From NCBI GenBank assembly GCA_900473685.1, contig UCNE01000018.1, forward strand, positions 124,001 through 188,000: a DNA stretch of 64,000 nt. The letters run 5' to 3'. This DNA is from Hyphomicrobiales bacterium. Its GTDB lineage: Bacteria; Pseudomonadota; Alphaproteobacteria; Rhizobiales; Rhizobiaceae. Numbering within the stretch: the stretch's first letter is position 1; each line of letters starts with the position of its first letter. The notes beneath the pieces are model-generated. The model was not told the DNA's origin. It searched no databases and worked only from the letters and a program-made list of their open reading frames with translations. The position numbers were made by a program, and so were the translations under genes. Shown here piece after piece: positions 54,767-63,224 of the stretch.

Positions 54767-57700
54767 CTATTGCCTGATCTCGAACGTCACCACCTGCAGG
54801 CCACTGGCGCCCTTGTCGTCCTCGGCCTTCTTGGCGAGGTTGATCGCCAGTCCGCGTGTCGGCGGCAGATGCGATTGCGCCACCAGCTGACGCGCCCGCT
54901 CGACCGAGAGTTTCTGGTCACCCAACCCGCCCTCCCGGCAATAGGCGATCATCGTTTCCGCCGGTGCCGGTGTGTCGAACGTCAGGTTGCCCGTCCCCGG
55001 CTGCGGGATCTGCCGCTTTTCGCCCGCCTGTAGCGTCGTGTTGCCAATCATTTCATCGGGGATAACCTCGACATTGCCGGTCTCCTCGACATAGAGGATC
55101 TGCAGTTCGCAGGTCTTGTTAGAGCTCAGCTCGAAAGACAATTGATCGCCAACCTTCGCAGTGGTCGTTGCGACATGCAGCGCCAGTTCAAGCTTGTTAT
55201 AGTCGGCTGGCTGTTCCTGGCGATAGGCAGGCGTTGCGGCAACGACCGTCTCCGGCTTGACATAATCCTGCTGCGCCGTCTGACCGGCCTGGCTCTGGCT
55301 GGCTACCGCCACATGGACCGTCGTCGTATCGAGCGGCTTCAACTGCATCAGCGGATGCAAAAGCAGCGGAAATTGCTGTTCGACTTCGGCGCGCGGGATG
55401 GTTCCGCCTGCTTCCAGCGTCGTGACCCAATCGATCCCCAGCCGCAGGGTATCGACATCCTCCACCCGCTTGATCGCCGCGGAAAGCTCGGCCGGTGTCA
55501 TGTCGAACTCGGCTGCAAGTGCGTCGAAATCGAGCTCATCCTCATATTTGTCGCCGAAATAGGTGACGAGCTCGGCATTGCCTGGCGCCTGCATGCTCTG
55601 GGCGCTGCCATCCGGCGTCGGCTCTGTCACCCCGAGCTTGACCAGCGCCTCGACGAAGCGCTGCCGGTCCTTGTTATACGCGGCATCAAGCTCTTCCTGC
55701 GGCACATACATATCAAGCAGGATGGCCTGCTGATCCTTGCTGAACAGCGTCGATGTCTGGATATGCTCGCGCAGTTGATCGCGTTTCGACAGGATGCCGT
55801 TGGCATGGCAGTCGAAGCACGACCGGGCATTGACGATCTCGACGCCCTTGCCGATCGGCCGCTTGCGGAATGACACGATCGAGGTTGGACCGATATCCAG
55901 CTGCTTGCCTGCCGCCGTCGACAGATAATAGCCCTGCAGCCCGTTCGGCAGCGAGAAGATCATTTCACCGCCATCATGCTCGAACGCCGTCAGCCCGCCG
56001 TCGAACGGTTCCAGTTCCTTCGGCCCTTGTGGAAACCGCTTCAGCACCTGGCGGCCTACATCGCCACCGAAATCGTAGGATTTCCAGTAGTAACCGCCGA
56101 ACGGCATCTCATGACGCTCAAGCATGCGGTTATGGTCGGAAACACCGGACGAGCCGTCGGCAAACCCTGCACGCAGCACCTGGCGGCGGCGGATATTGTC
56201 GTCCACGTTGATCTGGAACCGCTGTTCGAGCTCGCGAATATGGGCCGGCAGCTTCATCAGCTGGTTATAGAATTTCGGCTTGGCCGCGTTGGCCATGAAC
56301 CAGTCGATGCGCATGACCGGCAGGACGGTGTCGGTCTCCTTGGTCAGCGCCAGAAGCGATGCATCGCTGCCGGGATCGATACCATAGACATATTGCGAAA
56401 TCAGAAAGTTATAGTCGTCGGCGGTCCATTGCAGATCACGCAGATCGACCCGGACCATCAGCCCGTTGGTGCCCTCCACCTCCTGCGGCAAGACCAGTTT
56501 CGGGCCGTAGGACAGCGAATTCAGGAGCTTCTTGAAGCCCCCGGCCAGCACGTCCATGCGCTTCATGAAGGTCTTGTCCTCCTCGCAGCCCATCATGCCG
56601 TTGTACTGGTTGCGGTAGGAGAAATAGCGCATGTACTGGCGGTCGAGATCGTTGACCTTGGAAATGTCCTTCAGCCCGGCCTCGATGAAATCGCGATAGG
56701 AGAGCATGGGGCGCGTGCGTTCCGGTTTGCTTGCGGCGGTCTGCGGCAAATCGGATTGCTTGAGCGAATTGATCCAGTCCTCGAGGCTTTTGACCTCTTC
56801 AGCGGTCGGGCGCTTGCCAAGCGGCATGCGGCCGCTGGTGACCGACGTGAACAGGCGGGATTTGGCGGCATCGCCCGGAACCACGAAGGCCGCATCGGCC
56901 GCGATCGTGTTGAGGTCACCGGCCGGATACGACCCTTGCGAACTTTCGCCCGGACCATGACAGTTGCGGCAATATTTGCCGATGAACGCATCGGCCTGCG
57001 TCGCAAGTCCGGCATTGTCGCCGCCAAGAGCGGCTGCAGGCGTGCTTTCCTTGCACACCGCCGTTGCCGATTGCGCCACCGGCTGCGGCGGCTTGACCTC
57101 ACGGTCGGACAGAAAGGCGTAGATCGCCGTGCGGTCCTTCTCGGTCAATACCGAAAGCCCATGGGCAATCTCGCGCATCACCGGATCGGTCAGCGGCGCA
57201 CCCGATAGCTTTTTACCCTCATCGATCAGGCCGACGGTAAACACGTCCGGCGACGCAAGGCCCACCATCCGCGCCTTGGAAATATCGGGGGCAACAGCAC
57301 CTGTCAGTCCCTTTTCACCCGTATAGGCGTTTTCCATATCGAGACCATAGGTCGTGGTCCGGGGCGTGTGGCAATCGCCACAACCGCCGACGTTTTCGAC
57401 GAGATAACGTCCCCGCTCCATCTGGGTTTCTTCGCGCGACTGATATTCGGGCACGTTGAAATGGCTGCGTTTCCACAGCGTAATCGTCGTCTGGCGGCTA
57501 TAGGGAAAGGCAATCTCGTGTTCCTGCGACACGGCATCGGACGCAATCAGCGTGTCGATATAGGCCTTGATGTCGAGCACATCTTCCGGCTTCATGCCGC
57601 CATAGGCGGTGTAGGGCATGACCGGATAAAGGTTGTTGCCCTCGCGGTCGATCCCTTGCATCACCGCATTGAGGAACTGGGCATTGGTCCAGCCGCCGAT

Positions 57701-58015
57701 GCCATTGGCATGGGGCGAAATATTCGGCGCATAGAATTGTCCGATAGCCGTGTCCATCTCAAGTCCACCGGACAGGACCTCGGAATTCCTGACCGACCCA
57801 TGGCAGGCGGCGCAGCCGGAGGCATTGAACAGATATTTGCCGTTATCGATATTCGCCTTGTAGGTCGCATAGGCATCGTCAGCAAAGGCATCGCGGGCCG
57901 ATGCGGCGCCCGGACACTGGGTCAACGCCAGCACGATAGCCCCGATCGCCAGAACATGACGCAACAGGCCTGGGCCAAGGCTCATTTTACCGGACAATTG
58001 ATCGAACATGCGCAT
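54767..58015 (-). CDS. Large exported multi-heme c-type cytochrome with C-terminal DUF4384-like domain
   Basis: About 1082 residues from the ATG at 58015 (GGAG 8 bases upstream; a TTG 8 codons earlier is rejected). Signal peptide ends near ASA (about residue 41). Four CxxCH heme sites: C68-AA-CH, C212-GD-CH, C349-RN-CH and C733-FD-CH. The first two domains resemble the dehydrogenase-linked cytochrome c type (PNISPHANGIGGW, LYPVMPY); the third resembles the planctomycete cytochrome type (LGKRPTAEEV). Residues about 430-730 are a domain seen in other large cytochromes but unnamed to me. The last ~150 residues resemble DUF4384. No catalytic domain was recognised. Confidence 0.83.
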   Translation of the reverse strand: MRMFDQLSGKMSLGPGLLRHVLAIGAIVLALTQCPGAASARDAFADDAYATYKANIDNGKYLFNASGCAACHGSVRNSEVLSGGLEMDTAIGQFYAPNISPHANGIGGWTNAQFLNAVMQGIDREGNNLYPVMPYTAYGGMKPEDVLDIKAYIDTLIASDAVSQEHEIAFPYSRQTTITLWKRSHFNVPEYQSREETQMERGRYLVENVGGCGDCHTPRTTTYGLDMENAYTGEKGLTGAVAPDISKARMVGLASPDVFTVGLIDEGKKLSGAPLTDPVMREIAHGLSVLTEKDRTAIYAFLSDREVKPPQPVAQSATAVCKESTPAAALGGDNAGLATQADAFIGKYCRNCHGPGESSQGSYPAGDLNTIAADAAFVVPGDAAKSRLFTSVTSGRMPLGKRPTAEEVKSLEDWINSLKQSDLPQTAASKPERTRPMLSYRDFIEAGLKDISKVNDLDRQYMRYFSYRNQYNGMMGCEEDKTFMKRMDVLAGGFKKLLNSLSYGPKLVLPQEVEGTNGLMVRVDLRDLQWTADDYNFLISQYVYGIDPGSDASLLALTKETDTVLPVMRIDWFMANAAKPKFYNQLMKLPAHIRELEQRFQINVDDNIRRRQVLRAGFADGSSGVSDHNRMLERHEMPFGGYYWKSYDFGGDVGRQVLKRFPQGPKELEPFDGGLTAFEHDGGEMIFSLPNGLQGYYLSTAAGKQLDIGPTSIVSFRKRPIGKGVEIVNARSCFDCHANGILSKRDQLREHIQTSTLFSKDQQAILLDMYVPQEELDAAYNKDRQRFVEALVKLGVTEPTPDGSAQSMQAPGNAELVTYFGDKYEDELDFDALAAEFDMTPAELSAAIKRVEDVDTLRLGIDWVTTLEAGGTIPRAEVEQQFPLLLHPLMQLKPLDTTTVHVAVASQSQAGQTAQQDYVKPETVVAATPAYRQEQPADYNKLELALHVATTTAKVGDQLSFELSSNKTCELQILYVEETGNVEVIPDEMIGNTTLQAGEKRQIPQPGTGNLTFDTPAPAETMIAYCREGGLGDQKLSVERARQLVAQSHLPPTRGLAINLAKKAEDDKGASGLQVVTFEIRQ

Positions 58016-58058
58016 GGCTTGTTCTCCTTGCTTTCTCAAACGACAAATACGCTATGCA

Positions 58059-59318
58059 TTATCGAAACTCGAACTGCTCGAACTCGACCCGTCTGGGTTT
58101 CTTGCCGAGCTCCTTCAGTCCCTTCTCAATGGCTTTTCTCAATAAAGGCGGCCCGCAAAACCACAGGTCTGCCCCCGCCGGGTCGACAACGCTCGATGCC
58201 GCAAGCTTTGCCGCGTCGAGCCGTCCGTCGGTTTTGGAATCGTGCAAAGTAAAACTGAAATTCGAAAGTTTTTCCGCCTGCGCTTCAAAAGTGTCGAGGC
58301 CAATGGCCTCGCTCCGGTCGCGCACGCAATAGACCATGTGAATATCCTGGCCTTCATCCCCCTTCAGGCGCCCCGCCATAGCCAGGAATGGCGTAACACC
58401 GATCCCACCGGCCAGCCATATCTGCTTCTTGCCGCCGCGGCGATGGTTGAAATGACCGTACCCCCCCTCCAGTGTCAGCCGGTCGCCGACGGCAAGGTTT
58501 TCCCGCAGCGCCTTGGTAAAGTCGCCCAGAGGCTTGATGGCAAAACGGACGATGCCATTGTCATCCATGCCGGCAATGGTAAAGGGATGTGGCTCGCGCA
58601 GACCCGGCTTGTTGACCCGGAAAAATCCGAACTGGCCCGGCCGCGCACGCAACGGCCGCCGCAGCGGCTTGGCAGAGATGATCGTCGCCCCCTCATGCCG
58701 CGTCACATCGAAGACCTCGTAGGCCCGGGTGCGTAGCCAGGGGAATAGCTGGGTATAGACATAGCTCAGCGTGCCGATCATCGCGAAGATATTGAGATAG
58801 GTCGCGAGCATGGCGGTACCGTCATAGGGCCGCTTGATGAAGGTCTGGTGGAAGGCCACCATGATGAACAGCAGGCCGATGAAACGGTGCGTCAGGCGCC
58901 AGACATTGTAGGGGATCTCGATCTTCGTCTTCGGGATGATCTTGACGATGCTCAGCACCAGCAGGACCACCAGAGCATAGAAGGCATATTCCCCGGCCTG
59001 GGCCGCCAGCTTGTTCAACCCTCCGGTCAGCGACAATCCCTTGAAATCCGGCGTGATGAAATAGTGCACAAGGATCAGCACCAGTACGGTGATACCGACA
59101 CGGCGGTGCGTCTGGTAAATCCGGTCAAGCCCACCGAAGAGGCGCTCGACGAATGGCGGGCGCGTCGCCATGAACAGTGCCAGCGCCATGCCGGTAAAGG
59201 CCATGGACGATGCCATCAGCGAAAACGTGGTGCCCGCATTGGTGTGACTGACCGCAGGGATCGCCAAAAGCCCTGCAAATCCCATCAATGACCAGACAAG
59301 AACAGCACCCGCGCTCAC
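58059..59318 (-). CDS. Ferric-reductase-like membrane flavocytochrome (FAD/NAD(P)H)
   Basis: About 419 residues from GTG 59318, chosen because GAGGGA lies 6 bases upstream; a TTG 24 codons earlier lacks a ribosome site. N-terminal ferric-reductase-like membrane domain with heme-b His pairs 14 apart (QTHRRV and LVHYF) and 13 apart (LTHRFI and AFHQTF), as in NOX/FRE proteins. Then FAD-binding (HPFTIAG) and NAD-binding (GGIGVTPF) domains and C-terminal FCGPP. It would move electrons from cytoplasmic NAD(P)H through heme b to the periplasm. The cytochrome starts 43 bp downstream. Confidence 0.87.
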   Translation of the reverse strand: MSAGAVLVWSLMGFAGLLAIPAVSHTNAGTTFSLMASSMAFTGMALALFMATRPPFVERLFGGLDRIYQTHRRVGITVLVLILVHYFITPDFKGLSLTGGLNKLAAQAGEYAFYALVVLLVLSIVKIIPKTKIEIPYNVWRLTHRFIGLLFIMVAFHQTFIKRPYDGTAMLATYLNIFAMIGTLSYVYTQLFPWLRTRAYEVFDVTRHEGATIISAKPLRRPLRARPGQFGFFRVNKPGLREPHPFTIAGMDDNGIVRFAIKPLGDFTKALRENLAVGDRLTLEGGYGHFNHRRGGKKQIWLAGGIGVTPFLAMAGRLKGDEGQDIHMVYCVRDRSEAIGLDTFEAQAEKLSNFSFTLHDSKTDGRLDAAKLAASSVVDPAGADLWFCGPPLLRKAIEKGLKELGKKPRRVEFEQFEFR

Positions 59319-59502
59319 GCAACATCCCTCGCCAATCCGCAGCAGCGGAGCCCCGAAGGCAAGACTGGCAAGGCCTTCAAGCTTCGTCAACCGCTATTGT
59401 AGAACATACGATTTTGCGCCGGGCTTTATTCGCAAACATGCAAGCCTGTATGTTGCCGAGAAAATTCTCCACTACCGGACGGGCCAAACCGGCAACTCCC
59501 GG
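59319..59502. other. 184-bp gap between the flavocytochrome and small-protein genes
   Basis: May hold a second promoter of the operon. It contains AACATAC (59403-59409) and its inverse GTATGTT (59448-59454), and TACAAT on the minus strand near 59396. No -35 box was convincing, so single transcription with the 91-residue gene is not excluded. Confidence 0.35.
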
Positions 59503-59778
59503 CTACCTCAACGTGCCTGCCGCAAGCATTTCGCGAGCCTTTTGCGCCAAGGGATGTTCCGGGTGGCGGCGGATGAAGCGCTCATAAGCCTCCCGCGTTC
59601 CCTTGCGGGTAACGCCGTCATATTCGGACTGGACAGCCGCCTCAGCATCCGGCGCTGGCGTCATGATGCCGCCGGTTCCCTCTGGCGTTTGCGCAGCCAG
59701 AACCGATCCGCCGAAAAATCCGGCCATGGCCCAGAGACCAGCAACGAACGGCCATTGTCTGCGAAATTCGATCAGCAT
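59503..59778 (-). CDS. Small exported protein with TPR-like C-terminus
   Basis: 91 residues. Signal-anchor or signal peptide (about residues 10-29, ending VLA|AQ). The C-terminal ~35 residues read as a single helical TPR-like unit (AYERFIRRHPEHPLAQKAREML), similar to short repeats commonly linked to caspase-like proteins. GAGG 7 bases upstream of the ATG. It is not an Inh-type serralysin inhibitor, which is larger and beta-rich. Function unknown; its neighbours suggest a role in assembling the caspase-cytochrome proteins. Confidence 0.6.
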   Translation of the reverse strand: MLIEFRRQWPFVAGLWAMAGFFGGSVLAAQTPEGTGGIMTPAPDAEAAVQSEYDGVTRKGTREAYERFIRRHPEHPLAQKAREMLAAGTLR

Positions 59779-59917
59779 ATCAACGCCTCTTCAGTCTTGG
59801 GAAAGTTGTGCGTGCGATTGCTAACATAGAGTGGCTCTGGCCGCTTTAAGAACACAAACGTTTTCCAAGCGTTTCGGGTACTTCAGTTTTTTTATTCTCC
59901 ACCGCAAGGGTCAAACA

Positions 59918-61651
59918 ATGGCAGGCATAAATAAAACTTCAAAAACGATCTTCGACACCGGCGTCCAATTGGTCGATGGTGTGCTCTCCGGCCTCGCCTG
60001 GAACAGTGATAGCGTCACCTACGCATTTCCGACACTCGCCAGCCAATACAACTATTCGGACCCGACGGAGTTGAACAGCAATTTTGGCGCGGTTTCCAAG
60101 GCGCAAACCAATGCAGCGTTGTTTGCCATGGAACAATCTTTTGGAAACACCGCAAATGACGGTTTTTCGGTCGAAGGCTTCACCAAGCTGTCGTTTGCGG
60201 CCGGCAGCGCAACCAGCGCGACCCTGCGCTTCGCACTCTCCGACGCCGCAAGCCCGACTGCCTATGCCTATTATCCCGGATCAACGGATTCCGCCGGGGA
60301 TATCTGGTTCAGCCGGGACTATGCCGGAACGATCAACGACTACCTCAAGCCGGTCGCGGGAAACTACGCCTGGCACACGCTCATGCATGAACTGGGCCAT
60401 GCGCTTGGCTTGAAGCATGGCCATGAGACAGACACGTTCGGCGCCACGCCAGCCGGATACAATTCCGTCGAATACACAGTGATGACCTATAACGGTTTCG
60501 TCGGCGACACGGCCAGCGGATACGCATACGAGCGATTTGGCGCGCCGCAGACCTTCATGATGGCGGATATCGCGGCGCTACAGCACATGTATGGCGCGGA
60601 CTTCACCACCAAGAGCGGCAATACGGTCTACAAATGGACGCCCACCAGCGGCAACACCGTCATTGACGGCGAAGTCGCCATCGCGCCCGGCGGAAATCGC
60701 ATCTTCGCCACCATCTGGGACGGCGGCGGCCGCGATACATTCGACCTTACCGCCTACAAGACGGCCTTGAAGATCGATCTGCGTCCAGGCGGACACTCGA
60801 CCTTCAGTGCCGACCAGCTCGCCTTCCTGAATGGCGGACCGAACGACGGTTATGCGCGCGGCAATATCTTCAATGCGCTGCTTTACCATGGCAACACTAA
60901 ATCCCTGATCGAAGACGTCAAGGGCGGCGCGGGCAACGACCAGATCACCGGCAACCAGGTTGCCAACCTGCTCTACGGCAATGGCGGCAATGACGTCCTG
61001 AACGGTGACGCGGGCAACGACACACTGGTCGGCGGCGTGGGTGCCGACAGGCTCAACGGTGGTGCAGACATCGACACCGCCAGCTACGCAGGCGCGACCA
61101 GCGGCGTCGTGGCCAACCTTGCCGCAGCGACGGCAAACACCAATGATGCCAAGGGAGACATCTACTCGTCGATCGAAAACCTGACAGGATCGAGCTACGC
61201 GGACAGGCTCTACAGTGATGCCGGCGCCAACACGCTATCTGGAGGCGCGGGCGATGATCTGCTGAGTGGGGCAGCAGGAAATGACGTTCTGTTCGGTGGT
61301 GCCGGTGCCGACGACCTTTATGGTGGCACAGGTGCCGACCGGTTCATTTTTTCGGCAACCAGCGATTCCACCGTCGCTGTTGCAGGACGGGACAGTATTT
61401 TCGATTTCCTCGTCACTCAGGGCGACAGGATCGACCTATCCCGCATCGACGCCAATACGAAAATCGCCGGTGATCAGGCATTCATATTCATCGGCGCCAG
61501 TGGTTTCAGCGGCAAGGCGGGCGAGCTGCGCTACGCCAAAGCGGCATCCGACACCTATATTTACGGTGATGTGAACGGTGATGGAAAATCCGATTTCATC
61601 CTGCATCTCGATGACCCCATGGCCATGCAGAAGGGATATTTCGTTCTTTAA
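59918..61651 (+). CDS. Serralysin-type M10 metalloprotease with RTX repeats
   Basis: 577 residues, no N-terminal signal peptide, so type I secretion is expected through the C-terminus. Zinc motif H157-E-L-G-H161-A-L-G-L-K-H167 and Met-turn M189 identify an astacin-like M10B protease. Glycine-rich calcium-binding repeats (GGAGND, GNGGND, GGAGDD, GGAGAD) run from about 365 to 500, followed by a M10_C-type end with DVNGDG and terminal GYFVL. Start at 59918 with AAGGG 8 bases upstream. No PrtD/PrtE exporter or Inh inhibitor beside it; TolC lies 50 kb away. Divergent from the 91-residue gene. Confidence 0.9.
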   Translation: MAGINKTSKTIFDTGVQLVDGVLSGLAWNSDSVTYAFPTLASQYNYSDPTELNSNFGAVSKAQTNAALFAMEQSFGNTANDGFSVEGFTKLSFAAGSATSATLRFALSDAASPTAYAYYPGSTDSAGDIWFSRDYAGTINDYLKPVAGNYAWHTLMHELGHALGLKHGHETDTFGATPAGYNSVEYTVMTYNGFVGDTASGYAYERFGAPQTFMMADIAALQHMYGADFTTKSGNTVYKWTPTSGNTVIDGEVAIAPGGNRIFATIWDGGGRDTFDLTAYKTALKIDLRPGGHSTFSADQLAFLNGGPNDGYARGNIFNALLYHGNTKSLIEDVKGGAGNDQITGNQVANLLYGNGGNDVLNGDAGNDTLVGGVGADRLNGGADIDTASYAGATSGVVANLAAATANTNDAKGDIYSSIENLTGSSYADRLYSDAGANTLSGGAGDDLLSGAAGNDVLFGGAGADDLYGGTGADRFIFSATSDSTVAVAGRDSIFDFLVTQGDRIDLSRIDANTKIAGDQAFIFIGASGFSGKAGELRYAKAASDTYIYGDVNGDGKSDFILHLDDPMAMQKGYFVL

Positions 61652-61704
61652 CGAACGGGAGACCGGCGGCGCGAAATGCCGCCGCTATCGCCCTTCCCGC
61701 AAAC

Positions 61705-61734
61705 AAAAAGGGCGGCCCGCAAGCCGCCCTTTTT
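61705..61734. terminator. Bidirectional terminator between the serralysin gene and fpr
   Basis: 12-bp stem AAAAAGGGCGGC/GCCGCCCTTTTT with a 6-base loop and T-runs on both strands. Lies between two convergent genes. Confidence 0.85.
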
Positions 61735-61758
61735 CATACTTTCTTCCAAGCTCAAGCC

Positions 61759-62571
61759 TCAGCCGACGAAGGCACGCTCGATGACAAACTCGCCCGGCTT
61801 GTTGTTGGCACCTTCGTGCAAACCCGCCGCTTCCAGAATTTCCTTGGTTTCCTTCAGCATCTCGGTCGAGCCGCAGATCATGCCGCGATCGACGGCCGGA
61901 TCGAAAGCCGGAAGGCCGAGATCGGAGAACATCTTGCCGTCGCGCATCAAGTTGGTAATGCGGCCCTTGAACGGATAGTCCTCGCGGGTCACCGTCGCAT
62001 AGTGGCGCAGCTTGTCGCCAACCAGTTCGGACAGGAACTCGTGATTGCGAATTTCCTCGATCAGGTCGAAGCCGTATTTCAGCTCGGCGACATCGCGGGT
62101 CGTGTGGGTGAGGATGACTTCCTCGAATTTTTCGAATGTTTCCGGGTCGCGGATCAGGCTTGCAAACGGCGCGATGCCGGTTCCGGTCGAAAACATATAG
62201 AGACGTTTTCCGGGTGTCAGAGCGTCAAGCACCAGCGTGCCTGTCGGCTTCTTGCGCATCAGAACCTGATCGCCGGGCTTGATGCTCTGCAGATGCGACG
62301 TCAGGGGGCCATCCGGCACCTTGATCGAGAAGAACTCGAGTTCTTCGTCCCAGGCCGGGCTCGCGATCGAATAGGCGCGATAGACCGGCTTGCCATCGAC
62401 CATCAGGCCGATCATGGCGAATTCGCCGGAGCGGAACCGGAATTCGACCGGGCGCGTCATGCGGAAGCTGAACAGCCGGTCCGTATAATGCGTGACCTTG
62501 GTCACCGTTTCGGCGAACACGCCGGCGGGTACGGTTACGGCAAATTCTTCAATCTTGGCAGGAGCATTCAT
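61759..62571 (-). CDS. fpr: Ferredoxin--NADP reductase
   Basis: Flavoenzyme exchanging electrons between NADPH and ferredoxin or flavodoxin. 270 residues of the short bacterial (Fpr) type: FAD motif RAYSIASP, NADP motif STGTGIAPFASL, and C-terminal VIERAFVG. The start giving MNAPAKIEEF is used; a longer frame overlaps the promoter region. Located beside cysI, it may supply reducing power to sulfite reduction (inference from context). In S. meliloti, as I recall, it directly follows aapP. Confidence 0.95.
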   Translation of the reverse strand: MNAPAKIEEFAVTVPAGVFAETVTKVTHYTDRLFSFRMTRPVEFRFRSGEFAMIGLMVDGKPVYRAYSIASPAWDEELEFFSIKVPDGPLTSHLQSIKPGDQVLMRKKPTGTLVLDALTPGKRLYMFSTGTGIAPFASLIRDPETFEKFEEVILTHTTRDVAELKYGFDLIEEIRNHEFLSELVGDKLRHYATVTREDYPFKGRITNLMRDGKMFSDLGLPAFDPAVDRGMICGSTEMLKETKEILEAAGLHEGANNKPGEFVIERAFVG

Positions 62572-62627
62572 TTCGGCGTCAGGTCCTGTAATGATCAGCA
62601 ATTCTTTCAGGTATCAGCGGATATTCC

Positions 62628-62675
62628 AAAAGGCGCTTCTTTGGAAGCAATTCCGTTCCAATTATAGCGCCTTTT
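62628..62675 (-). terminator. Terminator after the cysI-DUF934 operon
   Basis: 10-bp perfect arms AAAAGGCGCT/AGCGCCTTTT around a nested TGGAA/TTCCA pairing. On the minus strand it ends with TTTT. The stem also contains a TATAAT hexamer on that strand, which could help drive fpr. Confidence 0.65.
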
Positions 62676-62709
62676 GCAGATTGATGCGCGCTTCAGACTG
62701 TCGCGGGCT

Positions 62710-63207
62710 CTAAGAAACCCGCCGCCAGCTGTAGGATTTCGCATCCGCCGATGGTTTTGCCGTCGGCTGGTAGTGATTGTCGATCCCCGGCAGCCGCCCT
62801 TCTGACAGTCGCTTCAGCGCCGTTTCGTTACTGACCGCGAAACTGTCGACACCACAGCGCAGCATCAGCGGCACCTGGTCGATCAGCACGTCGCCGACAG
62901 CACGGATTTCCTTGCCGTAACCCAAACGAACGCGCAGCAGCGACGCATGGCTGAACGCCCGGCCATCGTTGAAGGCCGGGAAAGCCACAGCAATCAAAGA
63001 GACCTGCTCCAGAAACGGCTGCAGCCGCGTTACGTCATCGGCAGGATTGATCAAAACGCCAAGCCCGCTATCGCCTGATGATGCCTTCTCAAGAAAAGCC
63101 TCAATCCCGAGAATGGCTTTCTCGTTCGAACCTGCCTTGGTTTCCTCGGTTTCAACTACCCAGGGATCGTCCGTTACGAAGCCGGTTTCTTTCCAGATTT
63201 TCGTCAT
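62710..63207 (-). CDS. DUF934-family protein, likely sulfite-reduction accessory
   Basis: 165 residues of the DUF934 family, found next to cysI in many proteobacteria. Its role is not established, though an assimilatory sulfite reduction link is generally assumed from context. The motif FPAFNDGRAFSHASLLR with the GVLINPADD block is characteristic. Starts 17 bp after the cysI stop. Confidence 0.87.
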   Translation of the reverse strand: MTKIWKETGFVTDDPWVVETEETKAGSNEKAILGIEAFLEKASSGDSGLGVLINPADDVTRLQPFLEQVSLIAVAFPAFNDGRAFSHASLLRVRLGYGKEIRAVGDVLIDQVPLMLRCGVDSFAVSNETALKRLSEGRLPGIDNHYQPTAKPSADAKSYSWRRVS

Positions 63208-63224
63208 GTCTTTATCCTTGCCTC

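Noticed and set aside
59503-59778. Serralysin inhibitor (Inh family) encoded by the 91-residue gene
   Set aside because: Inh proteins are larger, beta-rich and lack the TPR-like helical C-terminus seen here.
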